DNA of 64,000 nt from Dyadobacter sp. LHD-138 (GTDB lineage: Bacteria; Bacteroidota; Bacteroidia; Cytophagales; Spirosomataceae): positions 162,126-226,125 of the forward strand of contig NZ_JAVFVU010000012.1 in the NCBI RefSeq assembly GCF_030929615.1, read 5' to 3'. Within the stretch, counting starts at the first letter, position 1; the number at the start of each line of letters is the position of its first letter. A program made the position numbers and the translations under genes. This document shows positions 8,390-16,224 of this stretch, piece by piece. The notes under the pieces are model-generated. The model was not told where the DNA came from, did no database searches, and was given only the letters and a program-made list of their open reading frames with translations.

Positions 8390-8721
8390 TTTGAAGTGGA
8401 TTAGGTTCGTTTAAGTTTGAATCTACGATCCAAACTTAACCAGCATAATAGAAAAAACCGAACCATTTAGTTACAAACGGGCATATCAAAATATAAAAGC
8501 GAATTAGCCAGGTTTGGTTGATAAGGTAAGCTAATTAATTCACTTTGAATGCTATCTGTGATTATCAGATCACCCATTTAACGACCGATTTCAAAACAGT
8601 AAAGTAAAAAGGTGATAAAATAACGACAAATATTCGACACGAAACGTGTCATTCGCGATCTTACATTAAATAATAAAAAGCACACTGCACGGATAAAAAC
8701 CTGCTGATCGTCAATCTTCGA
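8390..8721. other. Intergenic region with a short perfect palindrome
   Basis: This 332-base divergent region lies between the leftward membrane protein gene and a rightward pair of small genes. The only structure I see is GACACGAAACGTGTC (8636-8650), two perfect 6-bp arms around AAA. It is a candidate operator about 75 bases before the first small gene. Confidence 0.45.
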
Positions 8722-8850
8722 ATGGAAATCGTCGCAGTCAGACAGGCACTTAGGGATTCAGAAGATGCAGCATTGGCACCTGATCAGGTGGACAAATTGT
8801 TAGATCGGCTAAGCTACCTGCTGGACATTGTAAGAAAATTAGAAAGCTAA
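8722..8850 (+). CDS. Small hypothetical protein (42 aa)
   Basis: An ATG-started frame encodes 42 residues, beginning MEIVAVRQALRDSEDAALAP and ending LLDIVRKLES. It looks like one or two amphipathic helices. It lies 38 bases before the small HTH gene on the same strand, separated by GGAGAAATCTCC, a small hairpin. Gene order and codon use suggest a real small gene, possibly a partner or regulator of the HTH protein. No family is recognised. Confidence 0.45.
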   Translation: MEIVAVRQALRDSEDAALAPDQVDKLLDRLSYLLDIVRKLES

Positions 8851-8888
8851 TCAAGGAGGAGAAATCTCCCCTTAAAACAGAAATAGAT

Positions 8889-9158
8889 ATGGCGACGACA
8901 ATTGAAAAGGTCAGCATCGATGAACTTCTTAAAAGAGCTGATGCCCTTATCAAAGAGGGGGCGGATTTTATTGTTAATGATGGAAAAGTTTTGGAGCTAA
9001 GCAAATGGCTTAGTATTACTGAGTATTCTCAAAAATACAACGTAACCACGCAGGTGGTTTCCAAATGGATTGAACGCGGCGTGATCGGCCCCGACGATTA
9101 TATTGAGATCGGAAAATTTGGAAAGAAACTTGTAAGAGACGTTCCATACAAGGTGTGA
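8889..9158 (+). CDS. Small helix-turn-helix protein
   Basis: This 89-residue protein has an N-terminal helical part (IDELLKRADALIKEGADF) and a C-terminal excisionase/MerR-like helix-turn-helix (LSITEYSQKYNVTTQVVSKW) followed by a wing-like strand ending in DVPYKV. The HTH_17 or excisionase type is my best guess from the pattern of a helix, a ...TTQVVSKWIERG recognition helix and a short basic end. It may regulate its own two-gene operon through the palindrome at 8636-8650. No mobile-element genes are next to it, so a role in excision is not supported. Confidence 0.6.
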   Translation: MATTIEKVSIDELLKRADALIKEGADFIVNDGKVLELSKWLSITEYSQKYNVTTQVVSKWIERGVIGPDDYIEIGKFGKKLVRDVPYKV

Positions 9159-9220
9159 TTTTACAAACCCCCGACCCATAAACGCTGGCCGGAGGTTTGT
9201 TCCAGGAAATTATACCAATA

Positions 9221-10864
9221 TCAATACAACTTCTCATAATACTCCCGCGCCATCCGGTCAGAATTGAATGCTTCGCTGACGTCGTTCATGCTGTTCAAAG
9301 TGATCCGCTGCCACTCCTTCTCGTTTTGATAATAAGCAGGAAGCACTTTATTTTCAATCACGTCAAACAATGCGTCACAATCCTGCTTGTTGATATCATC
9401 ACCTTCCGCCACCGGGAGGATGAATGCATTTTCATCATTTTTAGCAAATTCACAGATCCATCCGTCGAAGGTAGAAACGTTCAGCGAAGCGTTCATGGCC
9501 GCCGTCATTCCGCTTGTTCCGGATGCTTCACGCGTCACCACCGGCGTGTTCAGCCAAACATCGGAACCGTCTTTCAGTAGTTTTGACAATGCCAGTTCAT
9601 AACCGGTCAGAACGGCCATGTTCTGGAAATAATGGCTCAGGTAAAAAAGATCATTGAAGGTATTGACAGCGCCTTCATCCTTCGGATAAGGCTTGCCTGC
9701 CCAAATAATCTGGACCGGCAGCGCTTTATTTTCCAACAGTTTTTTAAACCGCTCCATATCCCAGGTCAGGATATCCGGACGTTTATAGGTAGCAAACCGG
9801 CGAGCCCACACCAGCGTCAAAATATTGGGATCAAAAAGCTTTCCGCACTGGTCAGCGACCGTTTTAAAAAGAACTGCTTTTAACTCTTTTTTCCGGGCAG
9901 CAATTGCTTTGGAATCTTTTTTCACCCGCGCTTTTTCCAACACCGGATCTACCCAGTACGTATTATTCTGCGCGTTGGTGATATGAATGATCTCACAAAT
10001 ACCCGGGAAACTTTTCCACATCTGACGGGATACTTCACCATGCAGTTTGGATACGCCATTGGCCTTCCTGCTAAGTCGCAGGGCGGCCAGAGAGTGGTTA
10101 AAAGTATTGTCTTTAATGCCGGTTATCTTCCTGACATCCTCTATTTTCATACCTGAAAAGAATCCCAGTCCTTCCAGAAAATTGATATCGTGTTTTTCAT
10201 TTCCTGCTTCTTCCGGCGTATGGGTTGTAAAAACCAAGCGCTTTTTCAAATCAGGTACTTTTTTATATTTCTGATAAAGATAAAAGGCTGCGGAAACCGC
10301 ATGTGCTTCATTCAAATGATACACTTCGGGTTCATAGTGCAGCGCGTCCAATAACCTGGCCCCGCCTATTCCCAGCACCATACATTGTGCCACCTTCATG
10401 GTAACATCAAAATCATAAAGCGAATAAGAAATTGCCCGCGTGGCCTCATCGTTTCCATCCGTGTCGGTGGTCAGAAAAAACATGGGTGCGGTTTTGAAAA
10501 TCTCCGGTTCCAGATAATAAGCCCTTACCCAAACATCCTTTCCCAAAATCGGGATTTGAAAGTGGATACCGGTATCGGTCAAAAAATGATATATTTTTTC
10601 ATGGAATTGCGGTTCCATGCTGCTATCCTTTTTCCGTCCCTGATCGTAATAGCCATACTTCCAGAGCATGCCAACGCCGATGAGATTCTGTTTTAAAGCA
10701 TAAACACTTTTCATATGAGAACCCGCCAAAAAACCCAGACCGCCCGAATATGTTTTCAGAGCCTGGTCCAGGGCGAATTCCATTGAAAAATAGGCAACCG
10801 ATTTCGTATAGTTTTTATCCGGTTTAAACGGATGCTTAAAGGGCACAGAAAATGACTGCTTCAT
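9221..10864 (-). CDS. Alpha-glucan phosphorylase-family protein (GT35) lacking the PLP lysine
   Basis: The 547-residue protein is the short archaeal/bacterial form of the glycogen phosphorylase family. Blocks include YFSMEFALDQ, SGGLGFLAGSH, HLNEAHAVSAAF, TTHTPEEAGN, FATYKRPDIL and VTREASGTSGMTAAMN. In active phosphorylases the last block reads EASGT-x-x-M-K, and that Lys forms the Schiff base with pyridoxal phosphate. Here the codon at 9503-9505 gives Thr454. Glycogen or maltodextrin phosphorolysis therefore cannot be assumed; it may be another glucosyl transferase or a regulatory relative. No glycogen genes are adjacent. The protein has no signal peptide and should be cytoplasmic. Confidence 0.8.
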   Translation of the reverse strand: MKQSFSVPFKHPFKPDKNYTKSVAYFSMEFALDQALKTYSGGLGFLAGSHMKSVYALKQNLIGVGMLWKYGYYDQGRKKDSSMEPQFHEKIYHFLTDTGIHFQIPILGKDVWVRAYYLEPEIFKTAPMFFLTTDTDGNDEATRAISYSLYDFDVTMKVAQCMVLGIGGARLLDALHYEPEVYHLNEAHAVSAAFYLYQKYKKVPDLKKRLVFTTHTPEEAGNEKHDINFLEGLGFFSGMKIEDVRKITGIKDNTFNHSLAALRLSRKANGVSKLHGEVSRQMWKSFPGICEIIHITNAQNNTYWVDPVLEKARVKKDSKAIAARKKELKAVLFKTVADQCGKLFDPNILTLVWARRFATYKRPDILTWDMERFKKLLENKALPVQIIWAGKPYPKDEGAVNTFNDLFYLSHYFQNMAVLTGYELALSKLLKDGSDVWLNTPVVTREASGTSGMTAAMNASLNVSTFDGWICEFAKNDENAFILPVAEGDDINKQDCDALFDVIENKVLPAYYQNEKEWQRITLNSMNDVSEAFNSDRMAREYYEKLY

Positions 10865-10893
10865 TGAGGCAAAATTTAAGTGAAAGATATTTA

Positions 10894-11961
10894 CTAATGC
10901 TTCACGTGCATTTTTTCATAATGCACACGTAACAAATCTTCTCCGAAATCATTGGTAAGGTCCCTGACCACCGTGTGTATGTGATTCGCGTTATTTTGGG
11001 TATTGTCCAGTTCGATCAGGATTGTCGGTCCCTGAATCCGGTAATAATAACCCGCACCTTCTTTTATTTCCGGATACATATTGCCCATCCAGGCAAAATG
11101 TATGCCATCAAGACCCATTTCCTTTAACCGATTCATCTGCTGGTTTTTCAACGTCACATGATAACGATCCAGATACACCGCTATGAGTTTCTGAAAAAGA
11201 GTCTTCTGAGCCGACGTCATATCTTTCATCGCTATCCCTTCCGGTTTCAGCTTAACCAATTTACTCCGTTTATTTGAAGATAAAATTTCCCAGGGTGCTT
11301 TTTCAGATAAAATAACTATTTTTTTCTGTTCTGCCGAAAACGAATGAAGAAGCTGAAAAGCCACATCTTGTTCATCCTTTAATATCCGTTTCCCCTTTTG
11401 AGGGACATCAGCGAGCACCGTTCCGGGATTTGATCCAAAGAAGCCAGGTGTGAAGGTCATTTCCTCTCCGGCGACCGTAAAATGCAGTGAAATATGGTGC
11501 CCTTCCAATCGCCAACCCCAGGGTTCCTTTTCTCCGGGTTTCCCGAAAATCAGAAATGCATAGTTCCCCAGATCACGGTATGTATCATTTGCCGATTTGT
11601 TTTCAATAACGCGCAGGACATTTTCCAAATCCATAATTTCCTTTGTTTTTTGATAACCGCTGGCACTCAACACAACCCGGACCATTTCAAAAGCCTTCTG
11701 CTGCTGAGCGGCATTCATGTTTTTCAGACTTAATCCCTTCCGGGCTCTGGGAACATAATTCCAGTCAAAACGGAGTGAATCGGTGAAAGAAACACAGGCT
11801 TCTTTTTTCTGCACAGCGTCAAGACTGCCGGTGAAATTCAGAACAGCCTCCGATAATTTTCCAATAAGCAGCCTATCCTGGGCCTTAATAAAACCAGCAT
11901 GGAGCACGAAGAAAAAACAGGAGAAAAAAAACAGTTTGCAGACCAACGGGGAAGATTTCAT
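10894..11961 (-). CDS. Secreted DUF3500-type protein
   Basis: The 355-residue protein has an unusually Phe-rich signal peptide (LFFFSCFFFVLHAGFIKAQ). It then follows the DUF3500 pattern: FDWNYVPRARKGLSLKNM near residue 70, a helical block ending in LENVLRVIE, the block GKPGEKEPWGWRLEGHHISL, and near the end ELDNTQNNANHIHTVVRDL. Several His residues in GHHISLHF and HIHTVVRD could bind metal. The biochemical role of the family is not known to me. It lies 29 bases upstream of the phosphorylase-like gene on the same strand and is probably transcribed with it. Confidence 0.8.
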   Translation of the reverse strand: MKSSPLVCKLFFFSCFFFVLHAGFIKAQDRLLIGKLSEAVLNFTGSLDAVQKKEACVSFTDSLRFDWNYVPRARKGLSLKNMNAAQQQKAFEMVRVVLSASGYQKTKEIMDLENVLRVIENKSANDTYRDLGNYAFLIFGKPGEKEPWGWRLEGHHISLHFTVAGEEMTFTPGFFGSNPGTVLADVPQKGKRILKDEQDVAFQLLHSFSAEQKKIVILSEKAPWEILSSNKRSKLVKLKPEGIAMKDMTSAQKTLFQKLIAVYLDRYHVTLKNQQMNRLKEMGLDGIHFAWMGNMYPEIKEGAGYYYRIQGPTILIELDNTQNNANHIHTVVRDLTNDFGEDLLRVHYEKMHVKH

Positions 11962-11992
11962 GATTTTTGTCTGTCGGTGAATTTATAAACGA

Positions 11993-12044
11993 AAAAGAGC
12001 ATGCTCGCCCGATTATACTTAACCGGACTGACATGCTCTTTTTT
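11993..12044 (-). terminator. Terminator of the cysQ gene
   Basis: AAAAAGAGCATG and CATGCTCTTTTTT form the outer stem, with an inner CCGATTATACTTAACCGG hairpin. It lies just past the cysQ stop and works in either direction. The inner loop resembles that of the terminator at 14339-14370. Confidence 0.8.
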
Positions 12045-12084
12045 CCTAAGTACTTTATAAACTTAACTTTATCTCTTACGCTGA

Positions 12085-12867
12085 CTATTCATCTCTTAAC
12101 GTCAAATGCTGGGCGCTGCAAATAAAACTTCCATTTAAGAGTGACGATTTGTTGTACAAAAACGGTTCCCCGGAAAGTTTGGTCATTTTGCCCCCGCTCA
12201 GCGTCAGAATCGCCTGTCCGGCTGCGGTATCCCATTCCATCGTCGGGCCGTGGCGGAAATAAATATGTGCCAGTCCCTCTGCAACGAGGCAAAATTTCAG
12301 GGAACTCCCGATGGCAATATTTTTCACAACCGGGTAGCGTGCGAGCACTTCGGTTTCTGCCGGGGCTGCATGCGAACGGCTGCCCACCGAAACCCAGTCC
12401 AGGCTGTTTTTATCCACTGCCATTGCAGATTTCACACCATCAGACGTTATTTTCCATCCCCCGGTTTCCTCGTTTGCGTAATACATCGTGTCGGTTACCG
12501 GCACGTAAATCACGCCCAAAACAGGTATGCGGTTGTGAATCAGGGCAATGTTTATCGTAAATTCTCCATTGCGGTTAATAAACTCCTTCGTCCCGTCCAA
12601 CGGATCAACACACCAGAAATATTCCCAGTCTTTTCGCTCTTCATAGGGTATGTTCTGTCCTTCCTCGGACAGGATGGGAATTTCCGGCGTAAAAGTTTTT
12701 AACCGACTAACAATTAAATCATTGGACGCTTCATCGGCCAGCGTCAAGGGCGATGCATCCGTTTTATATTTTACCTCTTCCGCCTGCTCCGAATCATTAT
12801 AAACAGCCAGAACGACCTTTCCGGCATCCTTTGCGATTGATAGTAATTCTTCAATTTCGAGTTGCAT
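12085..12867 (-). CDS. cysQ: 3'(2'),5'-bisphosphate nucleotidase
   Basis: This 260-residue inositol-monophosphatase-superfamily protein carries the metal-binding motifs ILSEEG and the WCVDPLDGTKEF block, plus the C-terminal MEWDTAAGQAIL. Together these are typical of CysQ, which hydrolyses adenosine 3',5'-bisphosphate left over from sulfate assimilation. It is cytoplasmic and of normal length. The only other clear sulfur-assimilation gene in the window is cysM at 54055. A strong terminator follows the gene, and a 20-bp palindrome lies 130 bases upstream. Confidence 0.9.
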   Translation of the reverse strand: MQLEIEELLSIAKDAGKVVLAVYNDSEQAEEVKYKTDASPLTLADEASNDLIVSRLKTFTPEIPILSEEGQNIPYEERKDWEYFWCVDPLDGTKEFINRNGEFTINIALIHNRIPVLGVIYVPVTDTMYYANEETGGWKITSDGVKSAMAVDKNSLDWVSVGSRSHAAPAETEVLARYPVVKNIAIGSSLKFCLVAEGLAHIYFRHGPTMEWDTAAGQAILTLSGGKMTKLSGEPFLYNKSSLLNGSFICSAQHLTLRDE

Positions 12868-12998
12868 ATCAGGGACTGGGTTGGTGTAATAACAAGACTA
12901 ATCTGCAAATAATATCGTTAAAATTTAAATATTCTTGGCCAATATTGATTGATAATTGACCGTTTTTCTCTGTTAACCTATAAACGCGAACATTCCTT

Positions 12999-13018
12999 TT
13001 TGCTCAGATCTGAGCAAA
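12999..13018. promoter_or_regulatory. Perfect 20-bp palindrome, candidate operator
   Basis: TTTGCTCAGATCTGAGCAAA is fully self-complementary and not followed by a T-run, so an operator is more likely than a terminator. It lies between the LacI-type gene and cysQ. A shorter related palindrome, GCTCTGAGC, lies at 13089-13097, about 84 bases away. Confidence 0.45.
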
Positions 13019-13119
13019 TATTCCTTCAACTTTTTCTTTTGAAGGTCTTTGGTTCTAAATTTTTATTTAAGATAGAAAAAAATTGGGAGCTCTGAGCGGT
13101 TTACTTTAAAGACCATGTG

Positions 13120-14211
13120 TTAAACAGATTGTTGCACAAGATCTTCTTCGTCAACGTAATAATGTAAATTTTCCTTTGTGACGATATCGAGCGGCAGAAA
13201 TTTGAGGGGCTGAACTTCCTTTTTGAAGACCAAAAAATCCACCAGCTGACGGATCCCCCAATACCCCTGCCCTTTCGGATTCTGGTTGATCAGAAAAGAA
13301 ATTACTCCCGTATTCAGGTAAGCAAGATTTTTTGGTAACAGGTCATATCCCACAATTTTAATGTGACTGATGCTCCTTTTTTCAAGATGCGCCGCAATAT
13401 CATGTGCCTTTGAAGTCGTTACGAAAATGTGTTTCAAATCGGGTGTGTTATCTACAATTTCATCCAGATTTTCAACAAAAGCTTTCTGATCGGCACGGTT
13501 TAATTCAATCCGTATAATCTTATAGTGATTTTCAGGATCATGCTGCGTAAAATAGCTGCGCACGCCATTTTCCTTTTTTATCAAATGCGCTGCGTTACTT
13601 ATTTCCTCATCAATATGGGCAATCAATATGGAACATGGCCCTGGCTGGCCATAATGCAAAAGTTTACCGCCCAGCATGCCGCTTTGATAGGAATCCTGGC
13701 CAATATAACTCAACGGCCCGAATTCGGCAATTTCAGTATTGAACAGCACAAAAGGAATAGCATCCTTTCTCCACTTTTCAAAAAAAGGCAATGTTTCGCG
13801 ATAGAAAATAGGCGATAACAAAATGCCATCCGGCCGGGATTTGGTCAGTTCATTTGCTTTTTCAATGTAAGAATCAGCCTGATAAGGATTAAAAATAAAC
13901 TGCTGAACAACGATGCCATATTGTTTCAGGTCTCTTTCAGCCTTTTCAATACCCGACTTCGGGGCGTTCCAGTAAGAATCCACCTGGTGGTCCGGGATCA
14001 ATGCCGCAATGCGGTATGTTTTGTGAGAGCCCAACGCCCTGGCCATTAGGTTGGGCTCATAATTACTTTCTTCAATGATTTTAAGAATCCGCGCCTTAAC
14101 TTTCTCCGAAACTTTCCCTCTGTTATGTAACACCCGGTCTACTGTCCCCGTTGAAACTTCTGCTTTTAACGCGATATCTTTAATTCTTACATTCCTGTTA
14201 TTGCTTTCCAA
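13120..14211 (-). CDS. LacI-family transcriptional regulator
   Basis: The product has the LacI DNA-binding head (IKDIALKAEVSTGTVDRVLH, then NRGKVSEKV), a hinge block (NYEPNLMARALGSHKTYRIA) and a periplasmic-binding-protein-like ligand domain (IPDHQVDSYWNAPKSGIEKA, later HIKIVGYDLLPKN). Such proteins sense sugars or related small molecules. The start is uncertain. There is no in-frame ATG upstream of the HTH, so I use the TTG at 14209-14211, giving 363 residues; another TTG at 14307 would add 32. No transport or enzyme operon lies directly beside it, so its target is unknown. Confidence 0.8.
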   Translation of the reverse strand: MESNNRNVRIKDIALKAEVSTGTVDRVLHNRGKVSEKVKARILKIIEESNYEPNLMARALGSHKTYRIAALIPDHQVDSYWNAPKSGIEKAERDLKQYGIVVQQFIFNPYQADSYIEKANELTKSRPDGILLSPIFYRETLPFFEKWRKDAIPFVLFNTEIAEFGPLSYIGQDSYQSGMLGGKLLHYGQPGPCSILIAHIDEEISNAAHLIKKENGVRSYFTQHDPENHYKIIRIELNRADQKAFVENLDEIVDNTPDLKHIFVTTSKAHDIAAHLEKRSISHIKIVGYDLLPKNLAYLNTGVISFLINQNPKGQGYWGIRQLVDFLVFKKEVQPLKFLPLDIVTKENLHYYVDEEDLVQQSV

Positions 14212-14338
14212 TTTAACGTCGGTTTTTCGGATAAAACATGAGTCGTGCTTCTGTACCGATCCAATGATTTTTGCATAAAGGTTACAATACGGACCAACGA
14301 AGGCCAAATTCCCAAAAGGGATTGGGCTAATAAGAAAA

Positions 14339-14370
14339 TGCCTGCCGGATTATACTTGATCCGGCAGGCA
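14339..14370 (-). terminator. Strong hairpin terminator of the coiled-coil gene
   Basis: TGCCTGCCGGAT pairs perfectly with ATCCGGCAGGCA (12 bp) over the loop TATACTTG. On the minus strand it directly follows the stop at 14394, with an A/T-rich tail. Confidence 0.75.
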
Positions 14371-14393
14371 CTTATTATTTAAAGGAAAATATT

Positions 14394-15218
14394 TTACTTA
14401 CCGAACAAACGTGCCCAGAATCCTTTTGCTTTGGTTTTGGTTTCTTCGAACGTTTCCGATGCGGCCGCTTTCAATTCTTCCAGTTCTTCGGCGGCTTTGG
14501 CTTTCAGTTCGGCAGCCTTTACCTGCGCTTCTGCCAGTTTTTCCGCAGCGATTTCCTTGGCATCTTCAAGCTTTTCCGCTGCCAGATCCTTTGCATCAGC
14601 AAATTTTTCCGACGCCTCCTCTTTCAGTTCTGCGAATTTATCCGCAGCCTCTTCTTTCAAATCTCCCGCCCTGTCCGACAAGTCAGAAATAATTTCTTCC
14701 GCCCTTACCTTTCCTGCCGCGATATTTAATTCGACTTCATTCTGAAGCTGCTCTACTTTACCGGAAAAACCTGATTTCAGTTCTTCCACTTTTTCCGCCG
14801 CTACTTCTTTAATATCGGCTATTTTCTCTTCCACGACCTCCGCTTTTTCGGCTGCCGCTTCTTTTACTTCTTCGACCTTCGTTTCTGCTGCATCCTTTAC
14901 GTCTTCCACTTTTGCAGCGACTTCATCTTTCACTTCTGCAACGGTGTCTTCTACTGCCGCCAGCTTTTCTTCTCCGGCAGCTTTTACTTCTTCTGCTTTT
15001 TCAGAAACTTCGGTTTTTACTTCTTCAACTTTATCAGCCACAGCCGTTTTCACCTCCTCTGCCTTCGCTGCTGCTGCCACTTCCACATCTTCCTTGATCT
15101 CCGAAATACTTTCGGCAGCTTCATCTTTTACTTCGACCGATTGATCCTTAATATCTTCGATTTTTTTATCCAACGACTCGTCTGCATCGCTTGGTTGAGG
15201 TTTTTCATTGTCTGCCAT
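14394..15218 (-). CDS. Ala/Glu/Lys-rich LEA-like coiled-coil repeat protein
   Basis: Nearly all of the 274 residues belong to Ala, Glu, Lys, Val and Asp in short amphipathic repeats of about 11 residues (for example VAAKVEDVKDAAETKVEEVK). This is the pattern of group 3 LEA proteins and apolipoprotein-like helices. The N-terminus is acidic and the C-terminus ends in an aromatic, basic tail (KGFWARLFGK) that could touch membranes. There is no signal peptide. Such proteins are linked to desiccation or membrane stress, but that role here is inference. The repeated sequence creates long spurious frames on the other strand. Confidence 0.8.
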   Translation of the reverse strand: MADNEKPQPSDADESLDKKIEDIKDQSVEVKDEAAESISEIKEDVEVAAAAKAEEVKTAVADKVEEVKTEVSEKAEEVKAAGEEKLAAVEDTVAEVKDEVAAKVEDVKDAAETKVEEVKEAAAEKAEVVEEKIADIKEVAAEKVEELKSGFSGKVEQLQNEVELNIAAGKVRAEEIISDLSDRAGDLKEEAADKFAELKEEASEKFADAKDLAAEKLEDAKEIAAEKLAEAQVKAAELKAKAAEELEELKAAASETFEETKTKAKGFWARLFGK

Positions 15219-15316
15219 ATCAGTGGATGATGTTTGAATGGAATAGATTAAAAAAGGTTGAATGCGTAAGCTACAAAGGACTTATCAAGGTTGCAAGCAT
15301 TTTACAGACCTTTTTA

Positions 15317-15883
15317 TTATGATAACCTTCTTATGATCAATTTTTTAACGATCTCGTAAAAGATATCCGGCTGAAGTGTACGCCAGTTGTCGAGCTGCAA
15401 TGTCCCGCCAAAATTCAGATAGTAATCCAGTCTGAAACGTTTCCATTCTTCCTCGACGTGTGCCCTGAAATTAACGGCTGCAATCCAGCCATCCTCAATG
15501 TCGTCAAACCATTCGGCATAATAGTCGTCTTCGCCGCCATGAAAATTCATGATATTTTCCCCTAAAAGAATAAACTGATTAATGCCCTCATCCACAAGCG
15601 GGTCAACAACCTGCCGCTTGAAATACATAATATCGTTATGCAGCGTGTCATTCCACTCCCCGAATAGCTCGATGATCACAAAATGTTTTTTATAATCCGC
15701 ATACAAAATTTTAACATAAAGTGTCTCCGAGCCGATGGGATCCCAAAGCGGATGAATGTAATAACCATAGATCGCATTTTCGTAGTAATCGAGGTTGTAA
15801 GTCCGGCCATAAAATGGCGATCTCTTGTCTCTGCTGGCAACGTAATGTTTTTCCCAGTTATAATATGGTTCAATTTCCTGCAT
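15317..15883 (-). CDS. Conserved-type hypothetical protein
   Basis: This 188-residue cytoplasmic protein is rich in Tyr, Asp, Glu and Trp (EPYYNWEKHYVASRDKRSPF near the start). It has no signal peptide or membrane segment. Residues 60-110 look like a beta-alpha-beta unit (HFVIIELFGEW, then VVDPLVDEGINQFILLGEN), followed by an acidic stretch (HGGEDDYYAEWFDDIEDG). The even composition and normal codon use support a real gene. I recognise no family and no functional motif. Confidence 0.7.
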   Translation of the reverse strand: MQEIEPYYNWEKHYVASRDKRSPFYGRTYNLDYYENAIYGYYIHPLWDPIGSETLYVKILYADYKKHFVIIELFGEWNDTLHNDIMYFKRQVVDPLVDEGINQFILLGENIMNFHGGEDDYYAEWFDDIEDGWIAAVNFRAHVEEEWKRFRLDYYLNFGGTLQLDNWRTLQPDIFYEIVKKLIIRRLS

Positions 15884-16224
15884 GATTCCAATCGTTGAAT
15901 AAGGTAAATTCAGGAATGCGGTCCCTCAAAAAGGGAGTTAAACGCAGCGTAAAGAGAGTTGAGCGCGGAGGTTGGGGAGTTTATATTTATCAAGAGAGGA
16001 TGCGTAATTCTTATATTAAATTCATTTCCCCAAATTAAATCATGAACAAAAAGAGTTTAAATGCAGAGTTAAGGGGGGAAGGCGGTAATTTATTTATCAA
16101 GAAAGAGTGCTTAACGCTATCTGTTAAACTCATTTCTCGAAATCAAAAAACAACTCACCGAACTCTGCGTATAACCGGGCGGCGGCCGCTCCCCTTACCT
16201 CTGCGTTTAAATTACTTCTCAAAA
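15884..16224. repeat. Degenerate tandem repeat region
   Basis: Two imperfect direct copies of about 100 bases (about 15931-16036 and 16050-16147) share the pattern GAGTTAAACGCAG, then TTTATTTATCAAGA and ACTCATTT. An inverted CTCTGCGTTTAAA lies at 16199-16211. I see no gene in this 341-base stretch. It is probably decayed extragenic repeat sequence. Confidence 0.5.

Noticed and set aside
13120..14307. Longer version of the LacI-type gene starting at 14307
   Set aside because: It would begin with TTG and add 32 residues before the HTH with no family resemblance. The later TTG is equally weak, so the start remains uncertain.
14411..14745. Long open frames antisense to the LEA-like gene
   Set aside because: They arise from the low-complexity Ala/Glu/Lys repeat codons of the real gene; the translations are Ser/Ala-rich or Leu/Pro-rich low complexity.
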